From DATKHF01 sp035510355 (GTDB lineage: Bacteria > Patescibacteriota > Saccharimonadia > Saccharimonadales > UBA4665), in NCBI GenBank assembly GCA_035510355.1, contig DATKHF010000016.1, forward strand, positions 1 through 49,575: a stretch of 49,575 bases of DNA, read 5' to 3'. Shown here piece by piece: positions 7,688-15,595 of the stretch. Made by a program: the position numbers and the translations under genes. The notes below the pieces were generated by a model, which was not told the DNA's origin, did not search any database, and worked only from the letters and a program-made list of their open reading frames with translations. The first letter of the stretch is position 1. Every line of letters begins with the position of its first letter.

Positions 7688-8620
7688 ATGACTCATCTAG
7701 AACAGAACCTCGCAGAATACATTGTGCCGCTCAATATGAATGGCTTGCAAGGCCGTATGCTTCGAGTGCCTGCTCATGGCAGGAAAAAGCGCGATATACT
7801 GCTTATTTATGGCCATCATGCGACACTGGAACGGAGTGCGAAGCTCGTTAATGAGTTGGCCAAATATGGTTCGGTTACAGTGCCCGATTTGCCGGGCTTT
7901 GGGGGCATGGAGAGTTTATATAAGCTGCACGATAAGCCAACCCTTAATCGCTTAGCAGACTATACGGCGTCATTTATTAAACTGCGCTATAGGCGCCGTC
8001 GATTGACGATTGTTGGTGTAGGCTTTGGATTTGTCATTATAACCCGAATGTTGCAACGTTATCCTGATTTGGTTAAAAAAATTGATTTTGCGGTAAGCCT
8101 TGGTGGTTTTGCGCACTATGACGATTTTAGTTTCAATAACAGACAGCAAGCGTACTACCGACGATTGACTCGAGTATACAGCTGGCGGTTACCGGCTTTT
8201 GTGCTGAAGCATACCGTTTTACCGACACAGATTTTAGAAAAAATGTACAAAACGGATGTTACTAACGACAAACTGCGTAAACTTGGCGCTGAGCTATTAC
8301 CAGGTGAGCCTGCTGATGATGTGATAGCTTGGACGGATAATGACCTACGTACTCACATGTTGACCATCTCAGCGATGTTGTCAGTAGATAATTGCATCAC
8401 TCCAATAAACCTACCCGTATGGCATGCGCCCCTGGCAAGCCAACAGTACTTAAATAAGCATATTGTTGATCAACATCTGCGTATTGCATTTAAGGGCCTA
8501 CATTCGGCTGCACTTCCTCCGGCTCGTAAAAAAAATAGACGTCATCCAGCTAAGCCAGCACCAATATCGTTGTCGCCAGCGCTCCGTCGGGCACTAGCTA
8601 GACCGAGCCGAACCAAATGA
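7688..8620 (+). CDS. Alpha/beta-hydrolase-fold protein with degenerate nucleophile elbow
   Basis: 310 aa. The fold is readable: a central strand Ile-Leu-Leu-Ile-Tyr-Gly-His-His (oxyanion region), Val-Pro-Asp-Leu-Pro-Gly-Phe-Gly after it, and the elbow Gly110-Val-Gly112-Phe-Gly114, where Gly-x-Ser-x-Gly is expected. The nucleophile Ser is therefore absent, and ordinary esterase or lipase chemistry is unlikely unless another residue serves. The last 30 residues are basic and proline-rich, possibly binding nucleic acid or membrane. The gene is followed closely by the AI-2E-family gene, so both may be co-transcribed. The 187-bp stretch upstream shows a TTGACA but no convincing matched -10 box. 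Confidence 0.65.
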   Translation: MTHLEQNLAEYIVPLNMNGLQGRMLRVPAHGRKKRDILLIYGHHATLERSAKLVNELAKYGSVTVPDLPGFGGMESLYKLHDKPTLNRLADYTASFIKLRYRRRRLTIVGVGFGFVIITRMLQRYPDLVKKIDFAVSLGGFAHYDDFSFNNRQQAYYRRLTRVYSWRLPAFVLKHTVLPTQILEKMYKTDVTNDKLRKLGAELLPGEPADDVIAWTDNDLRTHMLTISAMLSVDNCITPINLPVWHAPLASQQYLNKHIVDQHLRIAFKGLHSAALPPARKKNRRHPAKPAPISLSPALRRALARPSRTK

Positions 8621-8660
8621 TAAGCGTTGCGTGAAACTGAAATCGTGCAATAATACATGT

Positions 8661-9785
8661 ATGTTTGGTTTCCACCGACGAAATAAAGATAACGAAATTT
8701 GGGTAAACGTTTCGAACCGAACACTGGTACGTATAATCTTGTGGGTTATGGCGGCTTTTGTTGCAATTACAGCAGTCCATAAAGGCGAACATGCGTTACT
8801 ACTAATCTTTACGGCCTTTTTCTTAGCGCTTGCACTCAATGCTCCTGTTCACTGGCTGGCTCTGCATCTTCCTGGTAAACAACGTGGTAGTCGAGGTATA
8901 GCGACTTTCGTCTCCTTTCTTATTGTCGTTATTGTGCTAGCTGGTTTCTTGGCTCTCATTGTTCCTGCTCTCGTACGTGACACGCACACGTTTGTTGAGA
9001 GTGTGCCACATTTAGTTCAAGAGGCTCGGAATAAAAACGATTCGTTCAATAAATTAATCAGTAAATATCATCTTCAGAACCAGGCAAGTTCCTTGTCGAA
9101 CCATATAACCTCACGACTACATGATCTTGTAGGACCTGCCGTATCAACCTTAAGCTCACTCGCTGAAAGTGTAATCTCGGTGCTTGTAATCTTGGTGTTG
9201 ACCTTTATGATGCTCGTCGAAGGCCCTTATTGGATAGGTCGTTTTCACGAGTTGATGTCGCAAGAGCACAGTAAGCGTAGCCAACGCCTGAGCGCTGATA
9301 TGTATAAAGTTATTCGAGGCTACGTGAATGGGCAAGTACTACTGGCCATTATCGCTGCTCTTCTCATTACTCCAGCTCTGTTTATTTTGCATATTAGTAA
9401 CCCGCTCGCATTAATGGTAATAATCTTTTTAGCAGCATTAATTCCCCTATTTGGTCATACCATTGGCGCAGTGATTGTTACGGTTGTAGCATTCTTTCAC
9501 TCGCCATGGTCAGCGCTTATTATCCTGGCATATTACATTTTGTATATGCAAGTTGAGAACTACATTATTCAGCCCCGAATTCAAGCTAATACAACAAACT
9601 TATCGCCCTTACTTGTGGTTCTCGCAGTTGTCATTGGAGTGAGCTTCGGTGGTCTGTTTGGCGGGATAATAGCAATTCCTGTCACCGGCTGTCTGCGTGT
9701 TCTTGTAGTGGATTATTTAAAGAGTCACGGTAAGCTTGAAGAAGTTCACGCGACAAGTGCTCCACCTACACCCGATACCATATAG
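8661..9785 (+). CDS. AI-2E-family transporter / permease
   Basis: 374 aa from ATG 8661; an in-frame GTG at 8631 would add ten residues. Neither start has a clear ribosome-binding site. It has the two blocks of hydrophobic helices typical of the AI-2E (PerM/TqsA) family: helices near residues 15-70, a soluble middle (about 100-150), then helices to about 355. A conserved late segment contains Asn-Tyr-Ile-Ile-Gln-Pro-Arg, a family hallmark. These proteins export small molecules or couple Na+/H+; the substrate is unknown here. Its 3' end overlaps convergently with cysS by 20 bp. Confidence 0.8.
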   Translation: MFGFHRRNKDNEIWVNVSNRTLVRIILWVMAAFVAITAVHKGEHALLLIFTAFFLALALNAPVHWLALHLPGKQRGSRGIATFVSFLIVVIVLAGFLALIVPALVRDTHTFVESVPHLVQEARNKNDSFNKLISKYHLQNQASSLSNHITSRLHDLVGPAVSTLSSLAESVISVLVILVLTFMMLVEGPYWIGRFHELMSQEHSKRSQRLSADMYKVIRGYVNGQVLLAIIAALLITPALFILHISNPLALMVIIFLAALIPLFGHTIGAVIVTVVAFFHSPWSALIILAYYILYMQVENYIIQPRIQANTTNLSPLLVVLAVVIGVSFGGLFGGIIAIPVTGCLRVLVVDYLKSHGKLEEVHATSAPPTPDTI

Positions 9786-11160
9786 AGCCTCCCGGCGTAT
9801 CACGTACACCGATTCCCTGCTTCGCCAACTCGTTACGCAGTTCGTCTGATTTAGACCAATCCTGTTCTGCGCGAGCTGTTTCACGCCGAGTAATGAGCTT
9901 TTTATGAGCATCACTAATGTCAGGTTGTTTCATGAGATCAAGGCCTAAGAGCCCATCGATTTCAGACAAACGGGCTTCAAAGCCTTCTACCGTAATTCTT
10001 GAAACAAGTTGATCAGCTATAGTTGAGAAGTAGTCGTCAATATTCGATAAAGCTTGTGGTGTATTGAGGTCATCAAGCAAGGGCTTACGAATGTCTGCGG
10101 TCGCTGTGCTATCTTGAGGAGCTATGCTAGCATCGGTGAGTTGCCACCGTAATACCGCAATGCCATACCAGTTGTTCAAGCGACTTTGGGCGGCTGTTAA
10201 GGTCCCCCAGCTAAATTTACTCTGTGTCCGGTAATGAGATTCTAGGACTAGTAGTCGAAACGTCATCAAGTTGTAGCCCTTGGCTTCAATATCTTCAAGG
10301 GTTATGCCGTTACCGGCGCTTTTGGCAATTTTTTCTCCTTCAACCAGAACATGATTAGTGTGCATCCACGTAAGGGCCAGTGGTTTACCAGTCACTGCTT
10401 CACTTTGGGCAATTTCATTAGTGTGGTGTATGGGCACGTGATCAATACCGCCAGAATGGATATCAAGTGTCTCACCTAGAAACTTCATGGCTATGGCAGA
10501 ACATTCAATATGCCAGCCTGGAAAACCTTTGCCCCATGGGCTATCCCATTCCATGTCACGGTTATGATCTTTTGGTGAGAACTTCCAAAGTGCAAAGTCA
10601 GAAGCGTTTTTCTTTTGAGGATTCACAATAATGCGATCAGCCGTCTGCTGTTCATCTAGATCAAGCTGAGCAAAATCGGCGTATTTCGGAAACTTGGAGG
10701 TGTCATAGTAAACACCGTCATCAATAATGTAGGTAAAGCCTTTAGCCTCAAGTCGTTTGATCAGGTCAAGCTGCTCCTTAATATGCTTGGTAGCTCGTTC
10801 CAGATAACTAGGCTGTAAGAAGTTTAGTCGCTCTAGACCATCAATAAAGTAAGTACTATAGAACTCAGCTATATCCCAAGCTGTCTTGCCTTCTCGCTTA
10901 GCTCCCTTTTCGAGTTTATCTTCACCGTCATCGGCGTCGCTCGTTAGGTGGCCCACGTCTGTAATGTTCATAACCCATTTAGGCTGGGCGGCCTCAGCTA
11001 TGAGTGCCCGAATCAGCAGATCATACCGAATAAAAGTGAACCAGTTGCCGATATGAGGGTAGTCATAGACCGTGGGACCACAAGTATAGACAGTTACAAC
11101 TGGAAGATTTTGCGGCTTCAGTTCCTCAACTTCTTTGGTTAATGAATTATACAGTTTCAT
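9766..11160 (-). CDS. cysS: Cysteinyl-tRNA synthetase
   Basis: About 464 aa from ATG 11160 (an in-frame TTG lies at 11169). It charges tRNA-Cys with cysteine. Class I signatures are clear: Pro-His-Ile-Gly-Asn near residue 36 and Lys-Ile-Ala-Lys-Ser as the KMSKS loop. The zinc site is conserved, with Cys in Tyr-Thr-Cys-Gly-Pro-Thr-Val-Tyr, Cys in Ile-Glu-Cys-Ser, and His/Glu in His-Ser-Gly-Gly-Ile-Asp and His-His-Thr-Asn-Glu. Length is normal for the family. It is the last gene of the long minus-strand run that starts at dnaX and overlaps the preceding hydrolase gene by 14 bp. Confidence 0.97.
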   Translation of the reverse strand: MKLYNSLTKEVEELKPQNLPVVTVYTCGPTVYDYPHIGNWFTFIRYDLLIRALIAEAAQPKWVMNITDVGHLTSDADDGEDKLEKGAKREGKTAWDIAEFYSTYFIDGLERLNFLQPSYLERATKHIKEQLDLIKRLEAKGFTYIIDDGVYYDTSKFPKYADFAQLDLDEQQTADRIIVNPQKKNASDFALWKFSPKDHNRDMEWDSPWGKGFPGWHIECSAIAMKFLGETLDIHSGGIDHVPIHHTNEIAQSEAVTGKPLALTWMHTNHVLVEGEKIAKSAGNGITLEDIEAKGYNLMTFRLLVLESHYRTQSKFSWGTLTAAQSRLNNWYGIAVLRWQLTDASIAPQDSTATADIRKPLLDDLNTPQALSNIDDYFSTIADQLVSRITVEGFEARLSEIDGLLGLDLMKQPDISDAHKKLITRRETARAEQDWSKSDELRNELAKQGIGVRDTPGGSIWYRV

Positions 11161-11890
11161 ATTTCTCAATAAACTTTCCGATAGTTTGATTTACCTCATC
11201 CATAATATCAGCGTGCAAACGATAGTCATGCTCTGAGTTTACTTCATGTATTTCTTTAGGCTCTGCTGTGGCCTCAAACATATTCTGAACCTGTTCCGGA
11301 GTCGATAGTACGTCTTTAGTGCCGTAGAAGAATAATTTAGGTTTCGTACACTTCTTCAAGTCTTCAAGGGCATCGTATTGTTGTTGATCTTCAAAATAAC
11401 TAAACGGAAGCTCAAATTTCTGTTGTTCGCTAGTTCTGCTTGTTCCGGGCGGGATATCACGGTAAGAAACGTTCACTTCGCCGGTAGCTGTAGGTAAATC
11501 AACGGTTGTTGGGCCATTAAGCGCCATAGCCGCCACAAACAGTTTAACATGTGGGTTAGTCGTGCCGACGAGCATCGCCAGTTTGCCGCCGTTACTGTGC
11601 CCAACTAAAAGCGTTGATCTATTGCCAAAATATTCAATTAATTCATTAATCGCCGCATGGTAGTTAGTTACCGTGTACAGATCAATATTGCCTGGGCTTT
11701 CCCACGTGCCTGGTGGGTCAAAGGATACCGCATAATAGTCTTTAGATGATAGGTAGTCTGCGGCGGAACGCATATGGGCATAGTCTTTAGTATCGAGCCG
11801 ACCAGGTAATACTAAAGCTAGCTTTACTGAGTTGATATCACCTCGGATATATGCGGCAAGCTGAAAACTTCGTGTTTGTATAAGGTTCAT
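11147..11890 (-). CDS. Alpha/beta hydrolase (serine hydrolase)
   Basis: 247 aa. The nucleophile elbow Gly-His-Ser99-Asn-Gly-Gly is intact. An early Val-Leu-Pro-Gly-Arg-Leu supplies the oxyanion loop and a late Ser-Glu-His-Asp-Tyr-Arg segment near residue 222 likely supplies the catalytic His. Asp in Tyr-Gly-Thr-Lys-Asp-Val probably completes the triad. It overlaps the cupin gene upstream (ATGA) and cysS downstream, so it is in the same operon. The substrate cannot be deduced. It contrasts with the Ser-less relative at 7688. Confidence 0.75.
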   Translation of the reverse strand: MNLIQTRSFQLAAYIRGDINSVKLALVLPGRLDTKDYAHMRSAADYLSSKDYYAVSFDPPGTWESPGNIDLYTVTNYHAAINELIEYFGNRSTLLVGHSNGGKLAMLVGTTNPHVKLFVAAMALNGPTTVDLPTATGEVNVSYRDIPPGTSRTSEQQKFELPFSYFEDQQQYDALEDLKKCTKPKLFFYGTKDVLSTPEQVQNMFEATAEPKEIHEVNSEHDYRLHADIMDEVNQTIGKFIEKYETV

Positions 11891-12345
11891 GCCGTTAACC
11901 TCGTGAATTGGGATTTATCAAATTGCAGTTCCGCATTAGTCTCGCTAATCGAAACATAATTTTCTCGTTGAAAGGGTGGAGTATTAATGACGGCTAGAAT
12001 CAATCCATCAGTAGGGACTGTAAAATGAGTCGTACGTGGTGGCGTGATAACGACAGAATCTTTGCCGATCTTCTGTTCATTGTGCCCAACGACGCTAACA
12101 CCCTCGCCTTGTATGACGATATATATTTCAGTTTCATTATTATGGTAGTGAGGTTCGGCGACCTTTAACTGGCGCATATCAGCAATGGCGAAACTTTCAT
12201 TGAGTCGCTGTATAGGATTTGGAATCTCGTACACTAAACCACAGCCAGTCACTTGAGGACTTGTATTCTTTACAATGTCCTGCCAGTCTCGTAACGTATC
12301 GACGTATGATTTCCAGGCGGCAACTACTTCATCTATGCTGTTCAT
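11887..12345 (-). CDS. Cupin-domain protein
   Basis: 152 aa. One cupin barrel: the metal motif Glu-Pro-His-Tyr-His-Asn-Asn-Glu-Thr-Glu in the first half (His-x-His with Glu), a Gly-Glu-Gly-Val turn, and a second motif with Pro-Arg-Thr-Thr-His-Phe that supplies the last His. Such proteins bind a divalent metal and act as isomerases, dioxygenases or sugar-binding proteins. The start overlaps the end of the DHH gene by 4 nt (ATGA), indicating translational coupling. The specific reaction is unknown. Confidence 0.7.
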   Translation of the reverse strand: MNSIDEVVAAWKSYVDTLRDWQDIVKNTSPQVTGCGLVYEIPNPIQRLNESFAIADMRQLKVAEPHYHNNETEIYIVIQGEGVSVVGHNEQKIGKDSVVITPPRTTHFTVPTDGLILAVINTPPFQRENYVSISETNAELQFDKSQFTRLTA

Positions 12346-13361
12346 GACTTATCATTTAGTGTATCAAGAAGCTCAGTGGCTCTGCGAATAGTATCAGTTT
12401 TGAGATCATCAAATTGCCGACCATCTTGGATCTTGAAACCGGCAGCATATGGGTGGCCACCACCGCCGAAGTGTTCAGCGAGCGTATTGCCGATCGCAAA
12501 ACCAGGATTACAACGAACGGCGGCTGTAATCCTGCCATTGTCATACTGTTTAAAAACAATACTTATAGCCACACCAACAGTTTGTAGCATTTCATACTGA
12601 ATCAGGAGCTTAGGATTATACATGGGGCTATATTCAGCAATTTCTGTCTGCGGTACTCGAACTATAGCTATACGGTTGTTCGCAAAGAATTCAGTGCGCT
12701 CTAGCAGCCGAGCCTTATAACGAAATATCTCAACTGGCATCTTACTTAGTTCACGGCGGCGTTCCTCGAGTTGCTGGCGGTCAACGCCGGCCTCGATCAT
12801 AGCCGCCATAACTCGATAGGTGCTGGCCGTAGTTTGACCGTTGCTGAGGCCTTGGGTATCGCCTAAAATGGCTGTCATTATGAATTCTTGGGCTGAGATT
12901 GTAAGTGACCAATTTAGTTTTTTGGCAAGATCAAAAATTAACTCGCCAGTTGCAGAATAATCGACACTGTTGAGCATGACTGTCATAAAGGGTATCTCAT
13001 TACCAATGCTGGCATGATGATCGAGTATGATACACGGTTTATTTGCCAGCCATCCTTGATGGCCCGAATGTGCTAACTTTTCAAACAACGTCATAGTGGA
13101 GGCATCAACAATGATTGTGGCATCAAACTGCTGCGGTAATTCGCTACTGATTCTGTCCCAGCCGCTAAGGTACTTTAAATAACCCGGGATATCAACGGCG
13201 CAGTATAATAAAGGGTTTTTGCCGAGCTCATGCAGAATCTGCTCAAGCGCTAAGGCGCTACCTAAGCTGTCGGCATCAGGGTTATCTGCCTGAAGAATTA
13301 CAATCGTTTGTGCAGCTTCGATCAGTTCTTTGACTCGAGTGACGTCGGAATCATTGTTCAT
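12342..13361 (-). CDS. DHH/DHHA1 phosphoesterase, NrnA-like nano-RNase/pAp phosphatase
   Basis: 339 aa. The DHH domain shows Asn-Pro-Asp-Ala-Asp-Ser-Leu-Gly-Ser near residue 27 and Ile-Leu-Asp-His-His-Ala-Ser near 115. The DHHA1 domain ends with Gly-Gly-Gly-Gly-His-Pro-Tyr-Ala-Ala-Gly-Phe near residue 305. These residues bind two Mn2+ ions. NrnA-type enzymes degrade 2-5-nt RNAs and 3'-phosphoadenosine 5'-phosphate. The size fits NrnA (about 315-340 aa) rather than RecJ or GdpP. It overlaps recR upstream and the cupin gene downstream, each by 4 nt. Confidence 0.85.
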   Translation of the reverse strand: MNNDSDVTRVKELIEAAQTIVILQADNPDADSLGSALALEQILHELGKNPLLYCAVDIPGYLKYLSGWDRISSELPQQFDATIIVDASTMTLFEKLAHSGHQGWLANKPCIILDHHASIGNEIPFMTVMLNSVDYSATGELIFDLAKKLNWSLTISAQEFIMTAILGDTQGLSNGQTTASTYRVMAAMIEAGVDRQQLEERRRELSKMPVEIFRYKARLLERTEFFANNRIAIVRVPQTEIAEYSPMYNPKLLIQYEMLQTVGVAISIVFKQYDNGRITAAVRCNPGFAIGNTLAEHFGGGGHPYAAGFKIQDGRQFDDLKTDTIRRATELLDTLNDKS

Positions 13362-13963
13362 ACTATCGTCCTACCTTCCAGGGCTCGTCCCAAAGTGATT
13401 TGATCGGCGTATTCCAAGTCCACACCGATTGGCAAGCCACGAGCCAACCTGGTGATTGTAAGCTTTCGATGACCAATTTGCTGTTGGATATACAGAGCTG
13501 TGGATTCACCCTCGACGCTGGCATTGGTAGCGAGAATTATTTCTTTAACTTTATCCTCATCTATACGCGTAATCAGCTCAGTAATGTGAAGTTGCTCAGG
13601 TTCGATGCCGTCAATCGGGGACACTAAGCCGCCGAGAACGTGGTATGTACCCGTAAACTGGCCTGTCTTTTCGAGTGCAACAATATCGAACGGTTCTGCT
13701 ACGATGGCAATTATAGTTTTATCGCGACGTGGGTCGGTATATAAATCTGAAAGTTCCTGATCAGCAGGAATGAGTGCGAAGGTTTTTTTGCAGTAGCTGA
13801 TGCCACTATGTAGTCCTTCAAGACTCTTAGCCAGTTGCTGGGCCTGATCGTTGTCATGACGCACCAAGTAGTACGCATAACGCTCGGCAGTACGTGGTCC
13901 GACGCCAGGTAGCTTGCCCAGCGCCTCAATAACCTCAACTAGTGTAGGTGGCAGTACATTCAT
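13358..13963 (-). CDS. recR: Recombination protein RecR, zinc-finger cysteines mostly lost
   Basis: 201 aa, normal RecR length. The N-terminal helix-hairpin-helix (Leu-Pro-Gly-Val-Gly-Pro-Arg-Thr-Ala-Glu-Arg) and the Toprim domain (Ile-Ile-Ala-Ile-Val-Ala-Glu-Pro-Phe-Asp, then Tyr-His-Val-Leu-Gly-Gly) are clear. RecR loads RecA at gaps with RecF/RecO. Between them, family members have four zinc Cys; here only Ser-Tyr-Cys-Lys-Lys remains, and the others read Thr, Leu and Tyr. The gene follows ybaB, the usual dnaX-ybaB-recR order, after a 60-nt gap that contains a hairpin. Confidence 0.93.
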   Translation of the reverse strand: MNVLPPTLVEVIEALGKLPGVGPRTAERYAYYLVRHDNDQAQQLAKSLEGLHSGISYCKKTFALIPADQELSDLYTDPRRDKTIIAIVAEPFDIVALEKTGQFTGTYHVLGGLVSPIDGIEPEQLHITELITRIDEDKVKEIILATNASVEGESTALYIQQQIGHRKLTITRLARGLPIGVDLEYADQITLGRALEGRTIV

Positions 13964-13975
13964 TATCTATAGTTT

Positions 13976-14012
13976 ATCATTGACTGGGCTGTTGTGGTCA
14001 GCGATCAATGAT
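13976..14012 (-). other. Inverted repeat between ybaB and recR
   Basis: ATCATTGA (13976-13983) and TCAATGAT (14005-14012) form an 8-bp perfect stem with a 21-nt loop. No T-run follows, so it is not a clear terminator. It may stabilise the ybaB mRNA end or set the ybaB/recR ratio. Confidence 0.35.
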
Positions 14013-14023
14013 AATAGGACTTT

Positions 14024-14317
14024 TTAGAGGCCGAGATCGCCCAAAGCGCCCATCATAGGTTGCATTTTCTCAGCGGCAATTTTTTGACTTTCGGCAATGG
14101 CTTCTTTGACGGCATCTTCAACCCACCGCTCTAACTCGCCGATGTCGTCAAGGTCAATCGACTTGGGATCAATATGAACTTTTTTAATCTTTTGCTCACC
14201 AGTAATCTCGACGCGGACAGCACCGTCACCTTTTTCGACTTCAATAACTTGTTTCTGTAAATCTTTTTGGATCTTTTTTACTTTCATCAGCATCTTGGCT
14301 TGGTCTAGTCGGCTCAT
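14024..14317 (-). CDS. ybaB: YbaB/EbfC nucleoid-associated protein
   Basis: 97 aa. A basic N-terminal helix (Lys-Val-Lys-Lys-Ile-Gln-Lys-Asp-Leu-Gln), a beta-hairpin (Gly-Asp-Gly-Ala-Val-Arg-Val-Glu-Ile-Thr-Gly) and an acidic C-terminal helix ending in a Met/Gly-rich tail are the YbaB/EbfC pattern. The dimer binds DNA. It sits just upstream of recR, its usual neighbour, and 4 nt after the end of the polytopic membrane protein gene. Confidence 0.92.
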   Translation of the reverse strand: MSRLDQAKMLMKVKKIQKDLQKQVIEVEKGDGAVRVEITGEQKIKKVHIDPKSIDLDDIGELERWVEDAVKEAIAESQKIAAEKMQPMMGALGDLGL

Positions 14318-14321
14318 GGGC

Positions 14322-15542
14322 TTACTCCTTATGTAACGTTGTTATTGTATCAAAGTTCACGGGCTTGTGGGTAAAAACGGCCTGGGTTGCGGGGGCGTAC
14401 GGCCAGGCGATAAAGTATCGTCGTAGCTGATAGTTACAGCTCACGATCACTGCTAGAATTACGATCGTCATGCCAACGCTGCGAGCCACTGGATTATGCG
14501 GGAATACACTCAACCATAACTCCCATATATATAGCACGCCGACAGCAATGGTTATATATACGGCTGGCAACAATATTGTGATAGTTACAGCACCACCAAT
14601 TACGATTAAGATTATACCAACAATGACGGTGCCTAGGAGGTATTTAGACCGTCCAAGCTTACGGCCAACCCAAAAACTATACAAGCCAAAAACAAACATT
14701 GCGTCCTCAAAAACATCAAGGAGCGGCAAATGGCCTAACCAGTGGGTTGGATTGGCAGGTGCCCAAGCGAATAGTGTCAACGGAATATGATAGAGATTAC
14801 GGACTAGTCCCATGAGGCCTGGCCATGCGGCCGGTAGGCCTAAAATCTCACGGCCTAAACTTGGTTGTTTGAATATTGCCCACCCAAGCGGTATCAATAG
14901 AACAACCAGTAACGCGCCAGCCATTGATTTTAGCACTATCGTAATATGTTTTAGCTCATGGAAAATGGTTTGACGTTGCCAAATGAGGGCTGCAAGTATA
15001 AACCATACTATGCCAGGTACATACAGGACTGCCCCAACAATAATAACGCCTACTAAAAGCACAAAATTACGGTGCAGCGTATGCTTCATCCATAATCCCC
15101 CCGTCATCAGTGCCAAAATGCTCAGGAGTAAGACGTTAGGAGTGCCAAGTCGAGCAGTACCTAAAAACCAGGCGGAGGTTGCACACATGGCCGTACCGGC
15201 CCCGGCTGCAAAATTACCATGCCAAAAACGCAGAACAATGAATAATAATATCAACGCAATGCCGCCATACAGGGCAGCAACAAGACGACTAGCTCTGATA
15301 CTTACTGGTCTGAAATGGATCGCAAAATGTTGCAAGATTGTGAAGGGTGCATTAATAGGGTGTGACCAAATTGTATGCAAGCTTCGACTTGCAGTTCGGG
15401 CAGCAACTTCTGAAGCACTTAAAGCGGCTGGCTGCGTGCCAAGATGGGCCAATAGCAACACCGACAATACTACAACTACGCCAACTAAGATAACGAGTTG
15501 GAGCCAAAACTCTGTAAATAATACGCGGAATTTTGTTTTCAC
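14322..15542 (-). CDS. Polytopic membrane protein, possibly GT-C glycosyltransferase-like
   Basis: 406 aa, with about ten hydrophobic helices starting at residue 12 and ending near 378. The first extracytoplasmic loop (Ala-Ser-Glu-Val-Ala-Ala-Arg-Thr, then Trp-Ser-His-Pro-Ile-Asn-Ala-Pro) resembles the loop of PMT/ArnT-like GT-C enzymes, but the usual acidic Asp/Glu-Asp-Glu motif is not clear. No family can be assigned firmly. It lies between dnaB and ybaB in the replication run, 53 nt after dnaB, and is likely co-transcribed by position. Confidence 0.6.
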   Translation of the reverse strand: MKTKFRVLFTEFWLQLVILVGVVVVLSVLLLAHLGTQPAALSASEVAARTASRSLHTIWSHPINAPFTILQHFAIHFRPVSIRASRLVAALYGGIALILLFIVLRFWHGNFAAGAGTAMCATSAWFLGTARLGTPNVLLLSILALMTGGLWMKHTLHRNFVLLVGVIIVGAVLYVPGIVWFILAALIWQRQTIFHELKHITIVLKSMAGALLVVLLIPLGWAIFKQPSLGREILGLPAAWPGLMGLVRNLYHIPLTLFAWAPANPTHWLGHLPLLDVFEDAMFVFGLYSFWVGRKLGRSKYLLGTVIVGIILIVIGGAVTITILLPAVYITIAVGVLYIWELWLSVFPHNPVARSVGMTIVILAVIVSCNYQLRRYFIAWPYAPATQAVFTHKPVNFDTITTLHKE

Positions 15543-15595
15543 TATACGCTCAGTATATCATTTGGATGCGGTGAGCTAACGCTTAAAAGATGGAT

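Noticed and set aside
14983..15579. 198-codon plus-strand ORF over the membrane protein gene
   Set aside because: Antisense to the hydrophobic gene at 14322-15542; composition is Thr/Ala/Arg-rich, a typical shadow.
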